In this document: positions 1-4,354 of the stretch, one piece after another | Position numbering within the stretch: the first letter of the stretch is position 1 | Layout: every line of letters begins with the position of its first letter | Source of the DNA: Fidelibacterota bacterium | GTDB taxonomy: Bacteria > Pseudomonadota > Alphaproteobacteria > Rhodospirillales > Rhodospirillaceae | DNA length: 5,482 bases | Direction of reading: 5' to 3' | Assembly (NCBI GenBank): GCA_947473445.1 | Contig: CANJEU010000170.1 | Location: 1-5,482 of the forward strand | Translations under genes and position numbers: made by a program | The notes under the pieces: generated by a model | What the model saw: only the letters and a program-made list of their open reading frames with translations | Database searches by the model: none | What the model was told of the DNA's origin: nothing

Positions 1-31
1 AGCAGCAATCATCAAGACCGAACTAGCCGCG

Positions 32-751
32 TCAGGTCTGACGCGCGTCCTCGGCTCTTATCTGCGCCGCGCGCGCGGAGACGACGCGCCCGTCCAGAAG
101 TTCAATCCGGCGCGAGCACCGTGCGGCGACATACTCGTCATGGGTCGAGATAATGAAGCTGGTCTGCGTTGACCTATTGATGGTCCCGATGAGCGCCAGG
201 ACTTGATCGGCGGTTTCGCGGTCGAGATTTCCCGTTGGTTCATCGGCGAGAACGAGGGCTGGCTTGTTCATCAGCGCCCTTGCGACGGCCACGCGCTGGC
301 GCTGCCCTCCCGACATCGCCATGGGCTTATAATCACGACGGTTGGAAAGTCCGACCGCATCGAGAAGTTCTCCAGCCCGCCCGCGCATCGCCCGTGTCTC
401 GCGTCCGGCCGCGGCCGCAGCAGGCATCATCACGTTCTCCATCGCTGTGAGATCGGGCAAAAGGTGGTGGAACTGGAATACAAAGCCCAAATGTCGGCTC
501 CGGAATTCCGTGCGCTGGAATTCACTGGCCTGCATCAGGTCGATCCCCAGCATTTCATGCTGGCCGCCGGTCGCGCGCATCAGAGTCCCAAGGATCGTAA
601 GCAAGGTGCTCTTTCCCGAGCCTGAAGGCCCCAGCAACGCCACCATCTCCCCGCGCTCGAGAGTGACGTCAATTCCCTTCAGAACTTTCGCTTCCGTCTC
701 GCCCGCGCCGAAACTTTTCGTCAGGCCCTTCACCGTCAGAATCTCGCTCAT
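32..751 (-). CDS. ABC transporter ATP-binding protein, LolD/MacB-type
   Basis: This is the cytoplasmic ATPase that drives the exporter encoded just upstream. It has 239 residues, a normal length for a stand-alone LolD-type subunit. Visible motifs in order are Walker A GPSGSGKST (41-49), Q-loop Gln93 in VFQFHHLLPDLTAMENV, signature MSGGQRQR (146-153, Met replacing the usual Leu), Walker B ending LADEPTGNLD with catalytic Glu171, and H-loop His204 (STHDE). The QFHHLLPDLTAMENV stretch closely resembles E. coli LolD as I remember it, which places it in the lipoprotein-release/MacB subfamily. A run of five alanines (111-115) replaces the less repetitive segment usual after the Q-loop. The ATG overlaps the permease stop as ATGA (748-751), and GAGGTG at 760-765 is a good ribosome binding site 8 bases upstream. 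The family call is very secure. The substrate is unknown, and I withhold lolD because the partner genes are an adaptor and a single permease rather than LolC and LolE. Confidence 0.95.
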   Translation of the reverse strand: MSEILTVKGLTKSFGAGETEAKVLKGIDVTLERGEMVALLGPSGSGKSTLLTILGTLMRATGGQHEMLGIDLMQASEFQRTEFRSRHLGFVFQFHHLLPDLTAMENVMMPAAAAAGRETRAMRGRAGELLDAVGLSNRRDYKPMAMSGGQRQRVAVARALMNKPALVLADEPTGNLDRETADQVLALIGTINRSTQTSFIISTHDEYVAARCSRRIELLDGRVVSARAAQIRAEDARQT

Positions 752-1953
752 GTTCCGATCACCTCAACCGGATCGATCAGCGAGGCGCGGTAGGCTGGAA
801 TGATTGAGGCGAGCGCGGCGGCAAACGTCGTCAGCAAGATGGCAAGCAGGAAGTCGCCTTGCGCTTGGTCGATCGGGAGGCCGCCCCGTTCTACGGCGCT
901 CAGCGGCGGGAGGCGCGCCAGCACCAGCCAGGTCGTCGCCGCGCCGGCGATTGCGCCGACAAATCCAATGAGAGTGCCTTCCAAGACGAAGATGGAAACG
1001 ACGAATCCCCGGCCGCCACCCATCGCGCGCATAATGCCGATCTCCGACTGCCGCCGCACAATCGACAGCAACATCGCGCTCGCGATCCCGACAACGATGG
1101 TCACGAGAGCGAAGATTTTAATAATCGTTCCCGTCCGCCCCTGCGCGGCTAACCCCTCAAACAACTGGCTATTGTCGTCCGTCCATGACGTGGTCTTGAG
1201 GCCGGTGGCGCTGCGCAGGCCGGTCGCAATGCGGGGCGCATCGGTCGCCGGCACGACCTTCACCTCAATACGTGAAATACCGCTCGGCAAGTCGAAGAGC
1301 GCGCGGGCCGTCGCGAAATTGATATACACCGCCTGCCGGTCGGCGCTCGCGATGCCAAGCGTGAAGATGCCGCCGATGCGAAAGCTGCGACCGCGGCCGC
1401 GATCCGATGTCAGCTGAACGATTTGACCGACTCTAAGTCCCAAATCACCGGCGAGCCGGCTGCCGATGAGGATGCCGTCGGTCGCAAGCGCACCGCTGCC
1501 CGCGACGATCGCGCCTTGAATATTGGCTATGGCTGACAGTTTGCCCGGCTGAACGCCGATGACCCCCACGGGCGCAATGGCTTGTCCCCGCGCGACGAAG
1601 GCCGATCCGCGAATCTGCGGCGACACCCCCACAACACCTGGGGTTTGCCCGATGATCGGAATCGCCGGCTGCCAGATCGAAATTTGATTGCGACGGCTCA
1701 AATCTTTTTGCAGTACCACGAGCGCGTCACTTTCCGGCACCAGGATGGCGGGGTCGCGGTCAGGCTGCTCAAGCACGACATGGGGAATGCTGCCGACAGT
1801 CCGCAGGGTAAGCAGAGTCGCCAGTCCACCGATCAAGGCACTCATGAAGATGAACACGCTGACGCCAAGGGCAACGCCCGACATCAGCAGCGCGGTCTGC
1901 CCGGGGTGAGCGAGCAGGTGGCGCAGGGCCAGCTTGACGGCATAGGGGCTCAT
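748..1953 (-). CDS. ABC transporter permease, FtsX/MacB-like, four TM segments
   Basis: This is the inner-membrane permease of the exporter, 401 residues. The layout is that of the FtsX/MacB/LolC-E fold. A first membrane helix lies at about 19-41, a large periplasmic (MacB_PCD-like) domain at about 42-275, and three further helices at about 277-299, 318-346 and 367-387. The C-terminus IIPAYRASLIDPVEVIGT is the classic end of these permeases, and RRQSEIGIMRAMG after TM2 matches the usual coupling-helix region. The reading frame stays open to 2145, but I chose the ATG at 1951-1953. It begins the family-typical N-terminus (MSPYAVKLALRHLLAHPGQ), lies one base after the adaptor stop, and the extra 64 residues would be adaptor sequence read in another frame. 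Its ribosome binding site is weak (AGGT, 11 bases upstream), suggesting translational coupling. As a single permease it probably works as a homodimer with two copies of the ATPase. Substrate unknown. Confidence 0.93.
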   Translation of the reverse strand: MSPYAVKLALRHLLAHPGQTALLMSGVALGVSVFIFMSALIGGLATLLTLRTVGSIPHVVLEQPDRDPAILVPESDALVVLQKDLSRRNQISIWQPAIPIIGQTPGVVGVSPQIRGSAFVARGQAIAPVGVIGVQPGKLSAIANIQGAIVAGSGALATDGILIGSRLAGDLGLRVGQIVQLTSDRGRGRSFRIGGIFTLGIASADRQAVYINFATARALFDLPSGISRIEVKVVPATDAPRIATGLRSATGLKTTSWTDDNSQLFEGLAAQGRTGTIIKIFALVTIVVGIASAMLLSIVRRQSEIGIMRAMGGGRGFVVSIFVLEGTLIGFVGAIAGAATTWLVLARLPPLSAVERGGLPIDQAQGDFLLAILLTTFAAALASIIPAYRASLIDPVEVIGT

Positions 1954-1954
1954 T

Positions 1955-3004
1955 CTATGGAGCGACCTGCACTTTGTCGCCCGGCCGCGCGGCGCCCGGA
2001 TCGATAAGAATTCGCTCGCCGGCCTTAAGGCCGGACGTGACAATGACCCGTTCGGCCGGCCAGTCGATGAAGCTGATCGCGCGTGCCTGCACCGTCCCAT
2101 CGGCGTCCACGATGCGAACCTGTGCAGCGCCGTTCTCAAGGACAATCGACCGGCGCGGAATGCTGACGGCTTGCGCGCGTTTCTCGACGATGAGGTTCAC
2201 CGTTACCGTCAGCCCCGCCGGCGCGTCGGCAATGACCTCGCGTAAGGCAAGGCGAACATCGCGTGCGCCCGTTGCTGGGTCCACCCTGGGCTCGATATGC
2301 ACGACATCGGCCGGGAGCGCAGCGGCATGACCCGACAGACTGACCAGCGCTTCCATCTCCGGGTGGATCTCGGCGGCATAAATCTCATCCACCTCCGCTG
2401 TCACCTCGGGCGCTGAAAGATCGGCAAGGCGATAGATTACGCTCTCGGTTCCCACCGTCTGTCCGGGATCGACCGGGCGTTCCAGAATTACACCGGCGAA
2501 GGGGGCGCGCAGGATGCGCCGCTCGCGCAATTCGCTCGCCTGGGTGACGTTGGCCCGGCGGCGATTTAGTTCCCGTTCGCCCTCGACGACGGCAAGGCGC
2601 CGCTCCTCGACATCGCGCCGTGCGGCGAAATCACCAAGCGCCTCATATCGAGCCAAATCGCGCCGCGCCTGTGCCAGGGTGGCTTGCTGCGTTTCAACGG
2701 CCGCGCGCGCCTCATCGATAGTCGCGCTCTCAGGCGCATCATCGATCCTGGCGAGAACGTCGCCCTTCTCGACGCGGTCGCCCACGTCAAACGACAGCAT
2801 CTCAAGGCGGCCGGACAATTGTGGACGCACGTCCACGCTCAGGCGCGGGCGGATGCGGCCGTTGACCGCCAGAACGCGCTGCGCCTCGCCCAGCACCGTT
2901 GTGTAAGTCTCAACCGGTTTCTTGCCATCGCCTTTTATGAGGAAGAATCCGGCGGCGGCCACGGCCAGCGCAGCGGCTATGTAAATATACCTGCGTTTGA
3001 ACAT
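1955..3004 (-). CDS. Membrane-fusion (HlyD/MacA-type) periplasmic adaptor of an ABC exporter
   Basis: This is the periplasmic adaptor that links the inner-membrane permease to an outer-membrane channel. It has 349 residues. After a short basic N-terminus a single hydrophobic segment (about 6-23) acts as signal anchor. The first half of the lipoyl/barrel-sandwich domain is PQLSGRLEMLSFDVGDRVEKGDVLARID (61-88). A charged helical hairpin rich in Glu, Arg and Ala follows (about 92-162), then the second lipoyl half ILRAPFAGVILERPVDPGQTVG (164-185), a beta-barrel domain (about 197-275) and a membrane-proximal C-terminal domain with the typical GLKAGERI turn (325-332). The helical hairpin is short, as in DevB/MacA-like proteins. 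The ATG at 3002-3004 has GGAG ten bases upstream. The stop is one base before the permease start, so the two are surely cotranscribed. It could also be annotated as an RND-type adaptor, but the ABC neighbours settle its role. Confidence 0.93.
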   Translation of the reverse strand: MFKRRYIYIAAALAVAAAGFFLIKGDGKKPVETYTTVLGEAQRVLAVNGRIRPRLSVDVRPQLSGRLEMLSFDVGDRVEKGDVLARIDDAPESATIDEARAAVETQQATLAQARRDLARYEALGDFAARRDVEERRLAVVEGERELNRRRANVTQASELRERRILRAPFAGVILERPVDPGQTVGTESVIYRLADLSAPEVTAEVDEIYAAEIHPEMEALVSLSGHAAALPADVVHIEPRVDPATGARDVRLALREVIADAPAGLTVTVNLIVEKRAQAVSIPRRSIVLENGAAQVRIVDADGTVQARAISFIDWPAERVIVTSGLKAGERILIDPGAARPGDKVQVAP

Positions 3005-3011
3005 CGCGTAC

Positions 3012-3119
3012 TTACTCCGCTTCCACCGCGCGGCGAACGGCGACGATCCGCATCGATGCCCTCAGCGCGCGCATGATGTCCACGATATGCGTTTTAACAG
3101 GGCGCTTGCTGGTGTTCAT
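3012..3119 (-). CDS. Possible 35-residue small protein upstream of the adaptor gene
   Basis: A short ORF reads MNTSKRPVKTHIVDIMRALR and continues with SMRIVAVRRAVEAE after one Ala. It ends in TAA seven bases before the adaptor ATG, and the GGAG serving the adaptor lies inside its last two codons. About 28 of 36 codons end in G or C, similar to the neighbouring genes. The product is basic and probably helical (about residues 11-34), with no membrane segment or signal peptide. I recognise no family. The first ATG lacks a clear ribosome binding site, and internal ATGs (codons 16 and 23) are alternative starts. The same frame is closed by TAG at 3135-3137, so it cannot extend much upstream. It may be a true small protein, a leader peptide coupled to adaptor translation, or chance. 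Position and codon use favour it only modestly. Confidence 0.4.
   Translation of the reverse strand: MNTSKRPVKTHIVDIMRALRASMRIVAVRRAVEAE
3015..3018 (-). promoter_or_regulatory. Ribosome binding site of the adaptor gene, inside the small ORF
   Basis: GGAG on the minus strand lies ten bases upstream of the adaptor ATG. It supports that start. It overlaps the final GCG GAG codons of the small ORF, so ribosomes finishing the small ORF would pass directly over it. Confidence 0.55.
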
Positions 3120-3165
3120 ATCGAGGCGTTCAATCTACTGGCATGCCGCCGCTCTGCGGAGAAGG

Positions 3166-3193
3166 GTCTTACGCGGGGGCGCGGGCGTGACAA
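3166..3193 (-). promoter_or_regulatory. Weak candidate promoter for the exporter operon
   Basis: On the minus strand TTGTCA (3188-3193, five of six matches to the sigma-70 -35 consensus) is followed after 16 bases by TAAGAC (3166-3171, three of six matches to TATAAT). The poor -10 means it may need an activator, or the real promoter may be elsewhere. The -35 lies inside one arm of the inverted repeat described separately. Confidence 0.25.
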
Positions 3194-3237
3194 GGGCAAC
3201 CTGCCTCGTCGCGTTACGGTAGCTGTCATTGTCACGC
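3185..3237. repeat. Spaced inverted repeat, candidate operator
   Basis: GCGTGACAA (3185-3193) is an exact reverse complement of TTGTCACGC (3229-3237), with 35 bases between the arms and 44 bases between arm centres, roughly four helical turns. A further TGTCA (3224-3228) directly abuts the right arm. The left arm overlaps the candidate -35 of the exporter operon. With such a long loop it is more likely a pair of protein-binding half-sites than an RNA hairpin. The repeat is seen directly; its role as an operator is inference. Confidence 0.35.
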
Positions 3238-3399
3238 GGCGGTGCCGTCGGGGCAAGTTCGACCTGCGGGTCACGAAGCCGCCCATCCTCCGGCGGTGAT
3301 TTTACGCAAAACCCCAGGAAAAGCTCATTCCGCACGCTCTGTGCCGTCCTTTAAGGCCTTTCGCCCACCGAGGACGTGCATCACGACGCGTTTGAGGGA

Positions 3400-3405
3400 T
3401 ATAAT
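3400..3405 (+). promoter_or_regulatory. -10 box of the DUF1993 gene promoter
   Basis: A perfect TATAAT lies 28 bases upstream of the start codon and about 18 bases upstream of the ribosome binding site, in a locally AT-rich patch. No good -35 is found at 16-18 bases upstream (TGCATC at 17), and there is no extended TG motif. The start site would fall near 3411-3413, giving a leader of about 20 bases. Confidence 0.55.
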
Positions 3406-3419
3406 TTATGTTCAAATTA
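3402..3419. repeat. AT-rich dyad over the DUF1993 transcription start
   Basis: TAATTT (3402-3407) and AAATTA (3414-3419) are perfect inverted arms around six bases. They overlap the -10 box and the expected start site, a position suited to a repressor. AT-rich sequence makes short dyads common, so this is weak evidence. Confidence 0.2.
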
Positions 3420-3432
3420 ATCAGGAATTCCC

Positions 3433-3939
3433 ATGACCATTTCGATGTACCAGGCGAGCGTTCCGCGTTTCGTGAATATCCTCGGCAACCTCATGAACAT
3501 CCTCGACAAGGCGCAAGCCCATGTGGAGGCCAAGAAGCTCGACCCCGAAACGCTGACGAAGTACCGCCTCTTTCCCGATATGTTGCCGCTGACCACGCAG
3601 GTGCTTATTGCGTGCGACGCCGCCAAGGGCGTGGTGGCCCGTCTGGCCGGGATCGAGATCCCCGTCTACGAGGACAACGAAAAGACCTTCGCCGATCTCA
3701 AAGCGCGCATCGCTAAGACTGTCGCGTTTATCCAATCCGTGACTCCGGCGCAAATCGACGGCACCGAGGACAAGGACATCGTCACCAAACGCGGCGACAA
3801 AGAGACCCACTATAAAGGCATGCAGTTTCTACTCGGCCATGCCGTGCCGAACTTCTATTTTCACGTGACCACCACTTACGCCATCTTGCGTCACAACGGC
3901 GTCGAGATCGGCAAGCGCGACTTTTTGGGTAATCCTTAG
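3433..3939 (+). CDS. DUF1993 family protein (DinB-like helical fold)
   Basis: The product has 168 residues and is a typical full-length member of the DUF1993 family (Pfam PF09351). It is predicted cytoplasmic, with no signal peptide or membrane segment. Family hallmarks are the N-terminus MTISMYQASVPRFVNILGNL, the motif RLFPDMLPLTTQV (45-57), the mid-protein pattern TFADLKARIAKTVAFIQS, and the strongly conserved end PNFYFHVTTTYAILRHNGVE followed by IGKRDFLG. The fold is thought to be a four-helix DinB/YfiT-like bundle. His126, His136, His144 and His154 are candidates for a polar or metal site, but no reaction is established for the family and I assign none. The start is supported by AGGA (3423-3426) six bases upstream and by a TATAAT box at 3400-3405. 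The gene is divergent from the exporter operon. The family assignment rests on remembered family patterns but is strong. Confidence 0.9.
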   Translation: MTISMYQASVPRFVNILGNLMNILDKAQAHVEAKKLDPETLTKYRLFPDMLPLTTQVLIACDAAKGVVARLAGIEIPVYEDNEKTFADLKARIAKTVAFIQSVTPAQIDGTEDKDIVTKRGDKETHYKGMQFLLGHAVPNFYFHVTTTYAILRHNGVEIGKRDFLGNP

Positions 3940-3972
3940 CATCCCCAAGGTCGGCTCAACCGCGACGCTGCG

Positions 3973-4004
3973 TTGCCTGCCATCGAAAGACACGCGCCTA
4001 TACT
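3973..4004 (+). promoter_or_regulatory. Weak candidate promoter for the 71-residue gene
   Basis: TATACT (3999-4004) matches five of six -10 positions and lies 41 bases before the start codon. TTGCCT (3973-3978) is the nearest -35-like hexamer, but the 20-base gap is too long for an ideal promoter. The gene may instead be read through from the DUF1993 gene, since I see no terminator between them. Confidence 0.25.
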
Positions 4005-4033
4005 CGTTGCCGCTTATCCCTCAGTTCCGGAAA

Positions 4034-4038
4034 AAGGA
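4034..4038 (+). promoter_or_regulatory. Ribosome binding site that fixes the start of the 71-residue gene
   Basis: AAGGA lies six bases before the ATG at 4045. It argues for that start over the in-frame TTG at 3973, which has no such site and would add 24 residues without family-like character. Confidence 0.7.
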
Positions 4039-4044
4039 TGGCTC

Positions 4045-4260
4045 ATGAGTGTTCCCTACCGCGTCAAATATGCAGATGGAAAACCCCGTGTGATCGATGA
4101 AAGCGGCCAGGAGGTGGCCGGCGCCCTGGTCCTCAAGATTTCGTTCGGCCATGAGCCGCTGACCGCCAGCGAGGGAACGGCGGTCGTTTTGAATGGGCAC
4201 GATTCGGCGACCATCGTGGTCAATCGGCAGAAGTTGTACGACGTTCCCTTCGTGTCATAG
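4045..4260 (+). CDS. Hypothetical protein, 71 residues, probably beta-rich
   Basis: I do not recognise this protein. It starts MSVPYRVKYADGKPRVIDES and ends QKLYDVPFVS. It has no signal peptide, membrane segment, cysteine or obvious catalytic motif. Alternating hydrophobic stretches (YRVKYA, ALVLKISF, TAVVLNG, SATIVVN) separated by Gly/Asp/Asn turns suggest a small single beta domain. Evidence that it is real is a strong ribosome binding site (AAGGA, six-base spacing), mostly G/C-ending codons and a clean gap on both sides. It lies 105 bases after the DUF1993 gene and 94 bases before the receptor gene, on the same strand, and may share a transcript with either. It might belong to a narrowly distributed family. 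No function can be inferred. Confidence 0.72.
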   Translation: MSVPYRVKYADGKPRVIDESGQEVAGALVLKISFGHEPLTASEGTAVVLNGHDSATIVVNRQKLYDVPFVS

Positions 4261-4311
4261 CCGTATCCAAATCACGCGCCGCGCCGGCACGCGCGTCCAT
4301 AGCGCCGGGCT

Positions 4312-4339
4312 CTGTGCTGGGCTATAACGTCCTGCACAG
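4312..4339. repeat. Dyad/hairpin flanking a TATAAC box upstream of the receptor gene
   Basis: CTGTGCTGG (4312-4320) and CCTGCACAG (4331-4339) form an inverted repeat with eight of nine pairs and one T/T mismatch, around a ten-base centre. The centre contains TATAAC (4323-4328), a plausible -10 box, with no good -35 at 17 bases upstream (TAGCGC). It ends just before the ribosome binding site of the receptor. It could be an operator over the promoter. If transcription starts upstream, it could instead be a leader hairpin near the start codon. It lacks a T-run and is not an intrinsic terminator. Confidence 0.35.
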
Positions 4340-4343
4340 GGGT

Positions 4344-4349
4344 GGGGGG
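4344..4349 (+). promoter_or_regulatory. G-rich ribosome binding site for the receptor GTG start
   Basis: A run of six G lies five bases before GTG 4355-4357, after AGGGG at 4338-4342. It is the only plausible ribosome binding site for this frame, which is closed upstream by TAA at 4325-4327. An ATG at 4350 lies between it and the GTG but in another frame. Confidence 0.5.
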
Positions 4350-4354
4350 ATGCC

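Larger units (their letters stand above)
3120..3432. other. Divergent intergenic control region
   Basis: This stretch of about 310 bases separates the leftward exporter operon from the rightward DUF1993 gene. I find no convincing gene in it on either strand. It contains candidate promoters for both directions, a spaced 9-bp inverted repeat (3185-3193 and 3229-3237) and an AT-rich dyad over the rightward start site (3402-3419). The right end, from about 3398, is abruptly AT-rich against a GC-rich background, as expected for a promoter. I see no hairpin followed by a T-run, so no intrinsic terminator. Any regulator gene must lie elsewhere. Confidence 0.6.

Noticed and set aside
800..1417. 205-codon plus-strand frame opposite the permease
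   Set aside because: It is an antisense shadow with Ser/Arg/Pro/Ala-rich sequence, while the minus-strand permease has clear membrane helices and family motifs.
1954..2145. N-terminal extension of the permease by 64 residues
   Set aside because: The extension lies inside the adaptor coding sequence in another frame and is Arg/Ser-rich. The ATG at 1951-1953 begins the family-like N-terminus one base after the adaptor stop.
2997..3299. 100-codon plus-strand frame through the divergent intergenic region
   Set aside because: It overlaps the adaptor start and the small ORF, has no ribosome binding site or recognisable motif, and is Arg/Gly-rich as expected of a chance frame.
3135..3335. 66-codon minus-strand frame with a GTG start, in the same frame as the downstream small ORF and separated from it by TAG
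   Set aside because: It has no ribosome binding site, its composition is Pro/Arg-rich and unstructured, and it spans the candidate promoter and inverted repeat. A single gene interrupted by the TAG was considered, but nothing in the joined sequence looks like a family.
3933..3949. CCTT and AAGG arms after the DUF1993 stop as a terminator
   Set aside because: The stem is only four base pairs with no T-run, so it is too weak to call.
3973..4044. TTG start adding 24 residues to the 71-residue protein
   Set aside because: There is no ribosome binding site for the TTG, whereas AAGGA lies at ideal spacing before the ATG at 4045. The extension also overlaps a candidate promoter.
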